64,000 nt of DNA from Zestomonas carbonaria (GCF_904061905.1 NZ_CAJFCI010000080.1:124001-188000); one strand, 5' to 3'; counted from the stretch's first letter, positions 50,794-60,412 are shown. Program-made: numbers and translations. Notes: generated by a model from the letters alone, not told the origin.

Positions 50794-52116
50794 ATGACTA
50801 CCATGAGCGATCAAGCCAAGGTCCTGGCCTCGGCTATTTCCACCAGCCGGATGCGGCTACTGCCATTCCTGATCCTGATGTACATCCTGGCCTTCATCGA
50901 CCGGGCCAACGTCGGCTACGCGCGGGCCTTCCTGCAGGCCGACACCGGGCTCAGCGATGCCGCCTTCGCCTTCGGCGCGAGCATCTTCTTCATCGGCTAC
51001 GCCTGCTTCGAGGTGCCCAGCAACCTGATGCTGCACCGCCTCGGCGCCAAGGTCTGGCTGTGCCGGATCATGGTCACCTGGGGCCTGGTCTCGGCGGCGA
51101 TGATGTTCGCCGACAACGCCATGACCTTCTACGTGCTGCGCTTCCTGCTGGGCGTTGCCGAGGCCGGTTTCTTCCCTGGCATCATCCTCTATCTTACCTA
51201 CTGGTTCCCGGCGCAGAGCCGCGCCCAGGCGCTCGGCCTGTTCTACTTCGGCCTGCCGCTGGCGCTGGTATTGGGCGGTCCGTTGTCCGGCTGGCTGCTG
51301 GAGTTCCATGGCGTGTTCGGCCTGACCAACTGGCAGTGGCTGTTCGTGGTCGAGGGACTGATGGCCTCGGTGGTCGGCGTTGCCGCCTACTTCTACCTAG
51401 TCAACCGGCCGCGCGACGCACGCTGGCTGAGCGAGGCGCAGAAACAGGCGCTGGAAGGCAAGCTGGCCGAAGAGGACGCGCAGAAGCAGGGCCACAGCCC
51501 GCACGGTTTCCTCAGCGCCCTGCGCAGCGGCCAGGTGATGAAGTTCTGCCTGGTCTACTTCACCATCCAGATGAGCGTCTACGGCGTGGTGTTCTACCTG
51601 CCGACCCGTATCGCCAGCTTCCTCGATGGCCAGGTCGGCCTGAGCGTCGGCCTGCTCACTGCGATTCCCTGGGCCTGCGCCTTGGTGGTGACCCGCCTGG
51701 TGACCCGTCATGCCGACCGCACCGGCCAGCACTGCCTGCTCGCGGTGGCCATGCTGACCATGGCGGCCGCCGGCATCGCCGCCTCGGCCCTGGCCGGCAG
51801 CCTGCCCCTGGTGGTGATCGCCTTCTGCTTCGCCGCCGCCGGTTTCGTCGCCGTGCAGCCGCTGTTCTGGACCCTGCCCACCGGCTACCTGAGCGGCGCC
51901 GCGGCGGCCAGCGGCATCGCCCTGATCAACTCGCTCGGCAACCTCGGCGGCTTCGTTGCGCCGAACCTCAAGACCCTGATGGAAAACCTGTTCGCCGATC
52001 CCCGCGCCGGCATGTTCGCCCTGGCCGTGGTGGGCGTGCTCGGCGCCTGGCTGCTGGTTCGCCTCAATCCTTCCCGACCATCGTCCACCCCGCTGAAAAC
52101 CGCGCGGGTCGGCTGA
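50794..52116 (+). CDS. MFS transporter, anion:cation symporter family 2
   Basis: A 440-aa, 12-helix carrier: ILAFIDRANVGYARAFLQ in helix 1, GVAEAGFFPGIILYLTYWFP in helix 4 and a long central loop. This is the ACS branch with phthalate/tartrate/sugar-acid carriers. AAAGGA precedes the ATG at 50794. It leads the dehydratase-AraD1-semialdehyde dehydrogenase operon and probably imports its substrate. Confidence 0.88.
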   Translation: MTTMSDQAKVLASAISTSRMRLLPFLILMYILAFIDRANVGYARAFLQADTGLSDAAFAFGASIFFIGYACFEVPSNLMLHRLGAKVWLCRIMVTWGLVSAAMMFADNAMTFYVLRFLLGVAEAGFFPGIILYLTYWFPAQSRAQALGLFYFGLPLALVLGGPLSGWLLEFHGVFGLTNWQWLFVVEGLMASVVGVAAYFYLVNRPRDARWLSEAQKQALEGKLAEEDAQKQGHSPHGFLSALRSGQVMKFCLVYFTIQMSVYGVVFYLPTRIASFLDGQVGLSVGLLTAIPWACALVVTRLVTRHADRTGQHCLLAVAMLTMAAAGIAASALAGSLPLVVIAFCFAAAGFVAVQPLFWTLPTGYLSGAAAASGIALINSLGNLGGFVAPNLKTLMENLFADPRAGMFALAVVGVLGAWLLVRLNPSRPSSTPLKTARVG

Positions 52117-52147
52117 CCAAAACTACGCAGTGATAGGAGCTGTGATC

Positions 52148-53323
52148 ATGAAAATCAAATCCGTTCGCACCCGTGTCTTCGAGTGGAAAGGCAAGGTCGT
52201 ACCGCCGCAGGCGCACTTCTGCACCAATGCCAGCGACATCCTGTTCGAGAGGGGCGACGCCATGGGCTCGTTCCGCTTCCATGGCTGGCTGGTGGTGGAG
52301 ATCGAGACCGACAACGGCATCGTCGGCATCGGTAACTGCGCCCTGGCGCCGCGCGTGGCCAAGGAGATCATCGACCTGTACCTGGCGCCGATCTGCATCG
52401 GCGAGGACCCGTTCGACAACGAATACATCTGGCAGAAGATGTACCGCCGCACCCATGCCTGGGGCCGCAAGGGCATCGGCATGGCGGCCATCTCGGCGGT
52501 CGACCTGGCGATCTGGGACATCATGGGCAAGGCGGTGAACAAGGCGGTGTTCAAGCTGCTCGGCGGCCGTACCAAGGAAAAAATCTGGACCTACGCCTCC
52601 AAGCTCTACGCCAACGACAACCTCGACCTGTTCCTCGAAGAGGCCCAAGGCTACCTGAACCAGGGCTTCACCGCGTTGAAGATGCGTTTCGGCTACGGCC
52701 CGAAGGACGGCCCGGCGGGCATGCGCCGGAACATCGAGCAGGTGCGCGCGCTGCGCGAACTGGCCGGCCCGGATGTCGACATCATGCTCGAGTGCTACAT
52801 GGGCTGGACCCTCGAATACGCCCGCCGCATGCTGCCGAAACTGGCCGAGTTCGAGCCACGCTGGCTGGAAGAGCCGGTGATCGCCGATGACATCGAGGGT
52901 TATATCGAGCTGAAGAAGATGGGCATCATGCCGATCTCCGGCGGCGAGCACGAATTCACCGGCCACGGCTTCAAGGACCTGCTCGAACGCCGCGCGGTGG
53001 ACGTGATCCAGTACGACACCAACCGCGTCGGCGGCATTACCGCCGCGCGCAAGATCAACGCCATGGCCGAAGCCTGGTCGGTGCCGGTGATCCCCCACGC
53101 CGGGCAGATGCACAACTACCACCTGACCATGGCCAGCACCGCCTCGCCGATGGCCGAGTTCTTCCCGGTGTTCGACGTCGAGGTCGGCAACGAGCTGTTC
53201 TACTACGTGTTCAAGGGCGAGCCGCAGCCGGTGGGCGGCTACATCCAGTTGGACGACGACAAGCCGGGCCTGGGCCTGGAGATCTCCGACGAGTACCTCA
53301 GCGACTTCAACATCATCGAGTGA
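52148..53323 (+). CDS. Enolase-superfamily sugar-acid dehydratase (L-rhamnonate dehydratase-like)
   Basis: A 391-aa mandelate-racemase/enolase-fold enzyme. Metal ligands are suggested by DIMLECYMGW, WLEEPV and SGGEHEF; IPHAGQMHNYH carries the C-terminal catalytic His. The GGEHEFTGHGF and PVFDVEVGNELF segments resemble RhmD. It should dehydrate an aldonate to a 2-keto-3-deoxy acid. The ATG at 52148 follows AGGAG. Exact sugar (rhamnonate, lyxonate, arabinonate or fuconate) unknown. Confidence 0.83.
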   Translation: MKIKSVRTRVFEWKGKVVPPQAHFCTNASDILFERGDAMGSFRFHGWLVVEIETDNGIVGIGNCALAPRVAKEIIDLYLAPICIGEDPFDNEYIWQKMYRRTHAWGRKGIGMAAISAVDLAIWDIMGKAVNKAVFKLLGGRTKEKIWTYASKLYANDNLDLFLEEAQGYLNQGFTALKMRFGYGPKDGPAGMRRNIEQVRALRELAGPDVDIMLECYMGWTLEYARRMLPKLAEFEPRWLEEPVIADDIEGYIELKKMGIMPISGGEHEFTGHGFKDLLERRAVDVIQYDTNRVGGITAARKINAMAEAWSVPVIPHAGQMHNYHLTMASTASPMAEFFPVFDVEVGNELFYYVFKGEPQPVGGYIQLDDDKPGLGLEISDEYLSDFNIIE

Positions 53324-53379
53324 TAGCGCGTTGCGCCATCGTTCGATGGCGCTTCGCGTCGTGCAGGAGGAAGCCTCAG

Positions 53380-54375
53380 ATGCGGCTCATTCAATTCGAG
53401 AATCAGGCAGGACAGCGCCAGGTCGGCGTCGTCGAAGGCGAGCGGATACAGGTGGTTCGCGGCGTGCACAGCACCCGCGAGCTGGGCCTGGCCGCCATTC
53501 GTGCGGGCCGCAGCCTGCGTGACGAGGTGCTGGCCCGTGGCTGTGAAGCCGGCCCGGACTACGCCGGCCTGCTGGAGGCGGGGCGCGTGCTGCCGCCGCT
53601 CGACCACGAGGACCCGGCGCACTGCCTGGTCAGCGGCACCGGCCTGACCCACCTGGGCAGCGCCGCGACCCGCGACAAGATGCACCAGCAGGGCCAGCAG
53701 GACGAGGCCACGCTCACCGACACCATGCGCGTGTTCAAGTGGGGACTGGAAGGCGGCAAGCCGGCGGCGGGCGAGGCGGGCGCGCAGCCGGAATGGTTCT
53801 ACAAGGGTGACGGCAGCATCGTCGTGCGGCCCGGCGCCGACTTCCCGGTGCCGCCCTTCGCCGAGGATGCCGGCGAGGAACCGGAACTGGTCGGCCTCTA
53901 CCTGATCGGCGAGGACGGCCGCCCGTACCGGCTCGGCTACGCCCTGGGCAACGAATTCTCCGATCACGTGATGGAGCGCCGCAACTACCTGTACCTGGCA
54001 CATTCCAAGCTGCGCTTCTGCGCCTATGGCCCGGAACTGCGGGTCGGCGAGCTGCCGCGTCACCTGCAGGGCCGCAGCCGCATCCTGCGCAACGGTGAGG
54101 TGTTTTGGGAGAAAGAGTTCCTGTCCGGCGAGGACAACATGTGCCACAGCCTGGAAAACCTCGAGTTCCACCACTTCAAGTACGCGCAGTTCCTGCGTCC
54201 CGGTGACGTGCACGTGCACTACTTCGGCACCGCCACGCTGTCCTTCGCCGACGGCGTCAAGGCGGCGCCTGGCGATACCTTCGAGATCGCCATGGGCGAG
54301 TTCGGCGCGCCGCTGCGCAATGGCATCGCCCCTACCGAAGCGCCGCTGGCGCCGGGGCGTGTCGCGGCTCTTTAG
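53380..54375 (+). CDS. FAH-family AraD1/GguC-like dehydratase
   Basis: A 331-aa fumarylacetoacetate hydrolase-fold protein: HCLVSGTGLTHLGSAATRDKMH, ALGNEFSDHVMERRNYLYLAHSK (in part) and EDNMCHSLENLEFHHFKY. This pattern is that of the AraD1/GguC group, which dehydrates 2-keto-3-deoxy-pentonates to alpha-ketoglutarate semialdehyde. Its position between an aldonate dehydratase and a semialdehyde dehydrogenase supports that step. A perfect 8-bp hairpin (53333-53352) lies in the gap before it and may tune expression. AGGAGG precedes the ATG. Confidence 0.8.
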   Translation: MRLIQFENQAGQRQVGVVEGERIQVVRGVHSTRELGLAAIRAGRSLRDEVLARGCEAGPDYAGLLEAGRVLPPLDHEDPAHCLVSGTGLTHLGSAATRDKMHQQGQQDEATLTDTMRVFKWGLEGGKPAAGEAGAQPEWFYKGDGSIVVRPGADFPVPPFAEDAGEEPELVGLYLIGEDGRPYRLGYALGNEFSDHVMERRNYLYLAHSKLRFCAYGPELRVGELPRHLQGRSRILRNGEVFWEKEFLSGEDNMCHSLENLEFHHFKYAQFLRPGDVHVHYFGTATLSFADGVKAAPGDTFEIAMGEFGAPLRNGIAPTEAPLAPGRVAAL

Positions 54376-54519
54376 AGAGTCCCTGGCGTTTGCCGCGCGT
54401 CAGCCGTGTTTCCACGAGAGGCACGCAGCGCGGTTCTTTTTCATTCCGGAGCCTCCGGCTCCAACCCCGTCACCACCCTCGGCGGGGCATCCCGAACCCA
54501 CGAGGTCAAGGAGATCTTC

Positions 54520-56103
54520 ATGACTGCCATCCTCGGTCACAACTACATCGGCGGCGCACGTAGCGCCGCGGGTGAGGTTTCCCTGCGGAGTCTCGACGCC
54601 AGCAGCGGCGAGGCCCTGCCATACGCTTTCATCCAGGCCACGGAGGCGGAAGTGAACGCCGCCGCCGAGGCTGCTGCTGCGGCCTATCCAGCCTATCGCA
54701 ACCTGCCGGCCGAGCGCCGCGCGGCCTTCCTCGACGCCATCGCCGCCGAGATCGATGCCCTGGGCGATGACTTCGTGACCATCGTCTGCCGCGAGACCGC
54801 GCTGCCGGCGGCGCGCATCCAGGGGGAGCGTGGCCGCACCAGCGGCCAGATGCGCCTGTTCGCCCAGATGCTGCGGCGTGGTGATTTCCACGGCGCGCGG
54901 ATTGACCGGGCACTACCCGAGCGCACGCCGCTGCCACGTCCTGACCTGCGCCAGTGCCGGATCGGCCTCGGCCCGGTGGCGGTATTCGGCGCCAGCAACT
55001 TCCCGCTGGCATTCTCCACCGCCGGTGGTGACACTGCCGCCGCGCTGGCCGCTGGCTGCCCGGTGGTGTTCAAGGCGCACAGCGGCCACATGGCCACCGC
55101 CGAGTTGGTGGCCGACGCCATCGTCCGCGCCGCCGAGAAGACCGGCATGCCCAAGGGCGTGTTCAACATGGTCTATGGCGGCGGTGTGGGCGAGTGGCTG
55201 GTCAAGCACCCGGCGATCCAGGCGGTCGGCTTCACCGGCTCGCTGAGGGGCGGCCGCGCGCTGTGCGACATGGCGGCGGCGCGCCCGCAGCCGATCCCGG
55301 TGTTCGCCGAGATGAGCAGCATCAACCCGGTGCTGTTGCTGCCCGAGGCGCTGAAGGCCCGGGGTGAGACGGTCGCTGCCGAACTGGCGGCCTCGGTGGC
55401 GCTGGGTTGCGGGCAGTTCTGCACCAATCCTGGCCTGGTCATCGGCATCCGCTCGCCGGAGTTCTCCGCCTTCCTGGAACGCTTCGCCGCGCGCATGGCC
55501 GACCAGCCGGCGCAGACCATGCTCAACGCCGGCACCCTCAAGAGCTACGAGAAAGGTTTGGCGGAACTGCATGCCCATTCCGCCATCCGCCATCTGGCCG
55601 GCCAGCCGCAGGAGGGCTGGCAGGCGCGGCCGCAGTTGTTCCAGGCCGATGCGCGTTTGCTGATCGAGGGCGACGAACTGCTTCAGGAAGAAGTCTTCGG
55701 CCCGACCACCATCGTCGTCGAAGTGGCCGACCGGGCCGAACTGCTGCGTGCGTTGCACGGCCTGCGCGGCCAGCTCACCGCCACGCTGATCGCCGAGCCG
55801 GCCGACCTGGAATCCTTTGCCGAACTGGTGCCGGTGCTGGAGCAGAAGGCCGGGCGCCTGCTGGTCAACGGCTACCCGACCGGTGTGGAAGTCTGCGACG
55901 CCATGGTCCACGGTGGCCCTTACCCGGCCACTTCCGACGCGCGCGGCACCTCGGTGGGCAGCCTGGCCATCGACCGCTTCCTGCGCCCGGTGTGTTACCA
56001 GAACTATCCCGACGCGCTGCTGCCGGATGCCCTGAAGAACGCCAATCCGCTGGAAATCCTGCGCCTGGTGGACGGCAAGCCGACCAGGGAAGCCCTGTCC
56101 TGA
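54520..56103 (+). CDS. Alpha-ketoglutarate semialdehyde dehydrogenase-type aldehyde dehydrogenase
   Basis: A 527-aa NADP-type ALDH: GPVAVFGASNFPLAFSTAGG, FAEMSSINPVLLLP (general base Glu) and LGCGQFCTNPGLV (nucleophile Cys). The length and these variants match the KGSADH class rather than ordinary ALDHs. It should oxidise alpha-ketoglutarate semialdehyde to alpha-ketoglutarate, the end of a Weimberg-type pathway. AAGGAG precedes the ATG at 54520; an upstream in-frame Met has no ribosome site. Confidence 0.87.
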   Translation: MTAILGHNYIGGARSAAGEVSLRSLDASSGEALPYAFIQATEAEVNAAAEAAAAAYPAYRNLPAERRAAFLDAIAAEIDALGDDFVTIVCRETALPAARIQGERGRTSGQMRLFAQMLRRGDFHGARIDRALPERTPLPRPDLRQCRIGLGPVAVFGASNFPLAFSTAGGDTAAALAAGCPVVFKAHSGHMATAELVADAIVRAAEKTGMPKGVFNMVYGGGVGEWLVKHPAIQAVGFTGSLRGGRALCDMAAARPQPIPVFAEMSSINPVLLLPEALKARGETVAAELAASVALGCGQFCTNPGLVIGIRSPEFSAFLERFAARMADQPAQTMLNAGTLKSYEKGLAELHAHSAIRHLAGQPQEGWQARPQLFQADARLLIEGDELLQEEVFGPTTIVVEVADRAELLRALHGLRGQLTATLIAEPADLESFAELVPVLEQKAGRLLVNGYPTGVEVCDAMVHGGPYPATSDARGTSVGSLAIDRFLRPVCYQNYPDALLPDALKNANPLEILRLVDGKPTREALS

Positions 56104-56250
56104 CTGGAAGGCGGCCCCGTTCCGGTGTCAGCCGGGGCGGGGCGCCGACCGAGCGCAAGCCTTGCCCGTTCCTCGGGCCGTTTACCAGTCGCCCGCCAAA
56201 AGCACTTATCATTCAAAGGCATATCTTCTGCCCAGGATGGAAATCGCGGG

Positions 56251-58200
56251 ATGCTGTCTGCCGTCAAGCGCTACAAACTGCTTCTCTCCGGCGCATTGGC
56301 GCGTTATTTCCCACGGACCACGGCCTATCTGCGCGCCGAGCGCGAGGCGGGCCTGTTGCAGAAGAAGTCCAAGGTGCGGGGGAAGAAGGCGGCCACCGGC
56401 AAGCCACGGACGCCCGGCGCGAAGAAACCTTCCGGTTCCCGGAGCAAGTCGGCCAGCGAAGGCATCTACAGTCCCGCGCAGTTGCCGGTCGACGAACAGC
56501 AGGTCAAGGCGATGCGCGAGCGCGTGGCCGAGGCCGTCGCCGCCGGGGTGATCAGCGCTCCCTCGGATGAGCAGTGGGCGATGATCCTGGGGCGCCACCC
56601 GGTCACCCGGATCTTCGCCGGGGCGGGGTCGGGGAAGTCCACCACGCTGGTGCTGCGGGTGGTGTTCATGCTCTGCCACATGGGCATCGAACCTGGCCGG
56701 CTGACGGTGATTTCCTTCACCAACGCCTCCTGCGCGCAATTGCGCGAGCAACTGATCAAGGTCCTGGGGTTCTGGAAGTACCCCTTCGACGCCGCCCAGG
56801 CCCGGCAATGCGTGCGCACGTTCCATTCGTCCATGGGCGTGCTGGCCAAGGAGGTGCTGGACAACCCGGTCTGGTTCGAGCAATTGGACGAACCGGGCAC
56901 CGGGGACAAGGAACCGGACAACCCGCTGACCGCCGCGCGCCTGCGCCCGGCCCAGCAGCGTCTGCTGAAGCAGGTCTACCAGGATTGCTACGCCCGGGAG
57001 GAGGGCTTTCGCGAGCGGGTGCACGCCTTGCTGGGGCTGCCGCCGCTGCCGGCCAGCGACGGCGAAGGCAAGCGCACGCGGGTGCCCAGGGCGCCGCTGG
57101 ATGGCTTTCAGTTGGCCGGGGAGTTCACGCCCTTGCCGTTGTTCGAGGCCTTCTACGTGCAGGCGGGGTTCATGGAAAGCATCGGCATCCGTGTCGACCA
57201 GTTGCAGGCCGGGGCGTTGTCCTGTTCGACCCGCGAGCGGCAGTTCGTCGAGGCCCTGGTGCCGTTCTGGAAGCGTTTCGAGGAGCGCCTGCGGGAGCAG
57301 GGGATGATGACCTTCAATGCGGCGTTCCAGCGACTCGGCCAGATGCTCGCCGGCGGCGGGGAGGGGATCGCACTCCGCGCCCTGGCGCCTTTCAGCCATT
57401 TGCTGATCGATGAGTTCCAGGACATTTCCCCGCAGATCGTCCAGTGGCTGCAGGCCGTCCACCGGGCGTTGGCGCGCCAGGGGCAGGCGGTCAGCCTGAT
57501 GGCCATCGGCGACGACTGGCAGTCGATCTACGGCTGGCGCGGCAGCTCCCCCGAGCTGTTCATGGACTTCGACAAGTATTTCCCCGGCAAGGGCCGCGCG
57601 AAGAAAAGCGCGGTGCTCATGCTGGAGACCAACTACCGCTCCATCGAGCCGGTGATCCGCGATGGCGAGGCGGTGCTCGCCGGCGTCGAGTACAAGCAGG
57701 CCAAGACCAGCAAGGCGTACAAGGCGATGCAGGCCGGGGATCACGGCGTCAAGGTGGTGCAGCGTTTCGACCTGAAGGCCCGCCTGCCGGAGCTGATCGC
57801 GGAAATCCGCGCCCAGTGCGAACACGTCGCCAGCCGCAAGCTGGCCGACCGTAACGCGGTGCTGGTGCTGAGCCGGCGCAACGAGCCCTTGCAGGCCATC
57901 CAGGCGCAACTGGACAAGCAGTTGCCGGTCAGGGCCTACACCATCCATCGCGCCAAGGGCTTGCAGGCCGAGGTGGCGATCATCATCGACGACTGCGCGC
58001 CACCGGAAAAGCACCCGCTGCGCAATGCGCTCTACGCTTACTCGGGATTCTTCCGCAACAGCTACGACCAGGCGATGCGGGACGAGAGCCTGCGCCTGGC
58101 GTACGTGGCGATTACCCGGGGCGTGAGCCGGGTGCTCTGGTTCACCCGCAAGACCCAGGGCGCGACGCAGTTGCTGGTGGAGCGCGCGCGCCGGCCGTGA
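56251..58200 (+). CDS. UvrD/Rep-family DNA helicase
   Basis: A 649-aa superfamily-1 helicase: motif I AGAGSGKST, motif II LLIDEFQDIS, motif III GDDWQSIYGWRGS, motif IV-like TNYRS, motif V TIHRAKGLQAE and motif VI LAYVAITRG. A basic Lys/Arg-rich N-terminal tail (about 30-75: KKSKVRGKKAATGKPR) precedes the helicase core and may bind nucleic acid. The ATG at 56251 follows AGGATGGAA. It precedes a small membrane protein and earP on the same strand. Specific role unknown. Confidence 0.85.
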   Translation: MLSAVKRYKLLLSGALARYFPRTTAYLRAEREAGLLQKKSKVRGKKAATGKPRTPGAKKPSGSRSKSASEGIYSPAQLPVDEQQVKAMRERVAEAVAAGVISAPSDEQWAMILGRHPVTRIFAGAGSGKSTTLVLRVVFMLCHMGIEPGRLTVISFTNASCAQLREQLIKVLGFWKYPFDAAQARQCVRTFHSSMGVLAKEVLDNPVWFEQLDEPGTGDKEPDNPLTAARLRPAQQRLLKQVYQDCYAREEGFRERVHALLGLPPLPASDGEGKRTRVPRAPLDGFQLAGEFTPLPLFEAFYVQAGFMESIGIRVDQLQAGALSCSTRERQFVEALVPFWKRFEERLREQGMMTFNAAFQRLGQMLAGGGEGIALRALAPFSHLLIDEFQDISPQIVQWLQAVHRALARQGQAVSLMAIGDDWQSIYGWRGSSPELFMDFDKYFPGKGRAKKSAVLMLETNYRSIEPVIRDGEAVLAGVEYKQAKTSKAYKAMQAGDHGVKVVQRFDLKARLPELIAEIRAQCEHVASRKLADRNAVLVLSRRNEPLQAIQAQLDKQLPVRAYTIHRAKGLQAEVAIIIDDCAPPEKHPLRNALYAYSGFFRNSYDQAMRDESLRLAYVAITRGVSRVLWFTRKTQGATQLLVERARRP

Positions 58201-58263
58201 GGTCTGGAGTTCGATGGAGCGCGGCGGTATGGTGCCTGGCTTCGAATGGCCGGTCGGAGCGCC

Positions 58264-58473
58264 ATGAACATCGTCGAGGGCCTGTGGTTCGCCCTGAGTC
58301 TTGCGCTGGTGTGGACGCTGCTGCTCCTGCCTTACTCCGCCGTGCCGCTGGCGGCCCTGCTGGGGCTTGGCTGGTGGTTTCGCCGCCACCGCTGGGCGAA
58401 GGTGTTGCTGGCCGCGACCCTGGCCTGGCTGGCGCTGATGGCCTGGGGCTGGTTCGCGCTGTCTTCTATGTAA
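58264..58473 (+). CDS. Small two-helix membrane protein
   Basis: A 69-aa protein, almost entirely hydrophobic: two helices (LWFALSLALVWTLLLLPY and VLLAATLAWLALMAWGWF) joined by a WFRRHRWAK loop, which by the positive-inside rule faces the cytoplasm. GGAG precedes the ATG at 58264. It lies between the helicase and earP. No known function; small size and conserved layout suggest a real gene. Confidence 0.65.
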   Translation: MNIVEGLWFALSLALVWTLLLLPYSAVPLAALLGLGWWFRRHRWAKVLLAATLAWLALMAWGWFALSSM

Positions 58474-58497
58474 CTGCTGTCTTTTGCCTGGCCATCC

Positions 58498-59628
58498 ATG
58501 AAAAACACTTGGGACATCTTCTGCAGCGTCGTCGACAACTACGGTGATATCGGCGTGACCTGGCGCCTGGCGCGGCAACTGGTCGCCGAGCACGGCCAGG
58601 CGGTGCGTCTGTGGGTGGACGACCTGCGCGCCTTCGTGCGGCTATGCCCGGACGCCGATGCGCAGGCCGACAGCCAGTGGCGGCAGGGCGTGGAGGTCCG
58701 TGCCTGGCACCGGGACTGGCGGCCGGTCGAGCCGGCCGACGTGGTGATCGAAGCCTTCGCCTGCCACCTGCCGCCGGCCTATGTCGAGGCGATGGCCCTG
58801 CGGCCCGGCAGCCTGTGGCTGAACCTGGAATACCTCAGCGCCGAGGACTGGGTGGCGGGCTGCCACGGCCTGGCGTCGCCGCAGTCCAACGGCCTGTCCA
58901 AGTACTTCTTCTTCCCCGGCTTCGGCGACGACACCGGCGGCCTGCTGCGCGAACGGGACCTGCCGGCCACGCGCCAGGTCTTCCAGGCCGACCGGCAGGC
59001 GCAGGCGGCGTTCCTGCTCGGCCTGGGCGTGCAGCGTCGGCCCGATGCCCGGCTGATCTCGTTGTTCAGCTACGAGAACCCGGCGCTGGGTGGCTGGTTG
59101 CAGAGGTTGAGCGAAGAGGCGGAGGCGACCCAGTTGCTGGTGCCGGAAGGGCGGGTTCTCGGCGATATCGAGACCTGGCTCGGCACGGATGGGCTGCGCG
59201 CGGGCGATTGCCACCAGCGCGGCGCGCTGGGCATCCATGTGCTGCCGTTCGTGGAGCAGGACGACTACGACCGCCTGCTGTGGTGCTGCGATTTCAACGT
59301 GGTGCGCGGCGAGGACTCCTTCCTGCGCGCGCAATGGGCCGCGCGGCCGCTGCTCTGGCACATCTACCAGCAGGAAGAGGGCGCCCACTGGGCGAAGCTG
59401 GAGGCGTTCCTCGATCTCTACCTGGCGGACCTGGACGCCGACGCGGCGGCCGCGCTGAGCGCGTTCTGGCGCGCCTGGAATGCCGGCGAGGCGCTGGCGC
59501 CGGCCTGGCCGGCGGTGCAACGGGCCTGGCCGGCGCTCTCCCGGCATGCCGAACACTGGGCCCGGCAGTGGGCCGCGCGGGGCGACCTGGCGGCAAAGCT
59601 GGTGCAGTTTTGTACAACTCGGCTATGA
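58498..59628 (+). CDS. earP: EF-P arginine rhamnosyltransferase EarP
   Basis: A 376-aa GT-B fold enzyme of the EarP family (formerly DUF2331): MKNTWDIFCSVVDNYGDIGV at the N-terminus, then NLEYLSAEDWVAGCHGL and a late CDFNVVRGEDSFLRAQWA. It transfers rhamnose from dTDP-beta-L-rhamnose to Arg32 of EF-P, which lets ribosomes pass polyproline stretches. The target gene efp follows 43 bp downstream. Confidence 0.95.
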   Translation: MKNTWDIFCSVVDNYGDIGVTWRLARQLVAEHGQAVRLWVDDLRAFVRLCPDADAQADSQWRQGVEVRAWHRDWRPVEPADVVIEAFACHLPPAYVEAMALRPGSLWLNLEYLSAEDWVAGCHGLASPQSNGLSKYFFFPGFGDDTGGLLRERDLPATRQVFQADRQAQAAFLLGLGVQRRPDARLISLFSYENPALGGWLQRLSEEAEATQLLVPEGRVLGDIETWLGTDGLRAGDCHQRGALGIHVLPFVEQDDYDRLLWCCDFNVVRGEDSFLRAQWAARPLLWHIYQQEEGAHWAKLEAFLDLYLADLDADAAAALSAFWRAWNAGEALAPAWPAVQRAWPALSRHAEHWARQWAARGDLAAKLVQFCTTRL

Positions 59629-59629
59629 T
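59624..59629 (+). promoter_or_regulatory. Possible -10 element of efp
   Basis: TATGAT overlaps the earP stop codon, 43 bp before the efp start. A convincing -35 is not seen, so efp may also be transcribed from earP. Confidence 0.3.
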
Positions 59630-59671
59630 ATGCGGCCTGTTTTTTGTCACTCATCCAAAACGGATATCCGT

Positions 59672-60238
59672 ATGAAAACCGCACAAGAGTTCCGTGCCGG
59701 CCAAGTGGCCATCATCAATGGCGCGCCCTGGGTCATCCAGAAGGCCGAGTTCAACAAGTCCGGCCGCAACAGTGCCGTGGTCAAGATGAAGCTGAAGAAC
59801 CTGCTCAATGGTTCCGCCACCGAGACCGTATACAAGGCCGACGACAAGCTGGAGCCGGTGATCCTCGAGCGCAAGGAAGTGACCTACTCCTACTTCGCCG
59901 ATCCGCTGTACGTGTTCATGGACAACGAGTTCAACCAGTACGAGATCGAGAAAGACGATCTGGAAAGCGTGATGGCCTTCATCGAAGACGGCATGCAGGA
60001 CGTCTGCGAAGCCGTGTTCTACAACGACAAGGTGATCTCCGTCGAACTGCCGACCACCATCGTCCGCCAGATCGCCTACACCGAGCCGGCCGTGCGCGGC
60101 GACACCTCGGGCAAGGTGATGAAAACCGCCCGCCTGAACAACGGTTCCGAGCTGAAGGTTTCCGAATTCTGCGAAATCGGCGACTTCATCGAGATCGACA
60201 CCCGCACCGGCGAGTACAAGGCCCGCGTCAAGGCCTGA
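59672..60238 (+). CDS. efp: Translation elongation factor P
   Basis: A 188-aa three-domain factor of standard length. The loop FNKSGRNSAVVKMKLKN places Arg at residue 32, the site modified by EarP; lysine-type EF-Ps have Lys here. It binds ribosomes stalled at polyproline and promotes peptide bond formation. The ribosome site is weak, but the start is fixed by conservation (MKTAQEFRAGQVA). Confidence 0.97.
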   Translation: MKTAQEFRAGQVAIINGAPWVIQKAEFNKSGRNSAVVKMKLKNLLNGSATETVYKADDKLEPVILERKEVTYSYFADPLYVFMDNEFNQYEIEKDDLESVMAFIEDGMQDVCEAVFYNDKVISVELPTTIVRQIAYTEPAVRGDTSGKVMKTARLNNGSELKVSEFCEIGDFIEIDTRTGEYKARVKA

Positions 60239-60258
60239 TTCGCGTTTCGCGGACAAGG

Positions 60259-60286
60259 AAAAGCCCGGCAGATGCCGGGCTTTTTC
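60259..60286 (+). terminator. Rho-independent terminator of efp
   Basis: AAGCCCGGCA / TGCCGGGCTT stem with a 2-nt loop and a T-run. Confidence 0.85.
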
Positions 60287-60412
60287 GTTTCCGTGGAGTG
60301 ATGGGTTGCACCCATCCTACGGCCGAGCGTGTCTTCTGGGTCCCCGCATTCGCGGGAATCCAATGAGCTTCCGGGTACCCGTTACCGCTTCGCCCAGACA
60401 CCGGACCTCTAC

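Noticed and set aside
56209..58593. Long minus-strand frame (about 790 codons) opposite the helicase
   Set aside because: The plus strand encodes all UvrD motifs; the antisense frame has biased composition and no ribosome site.
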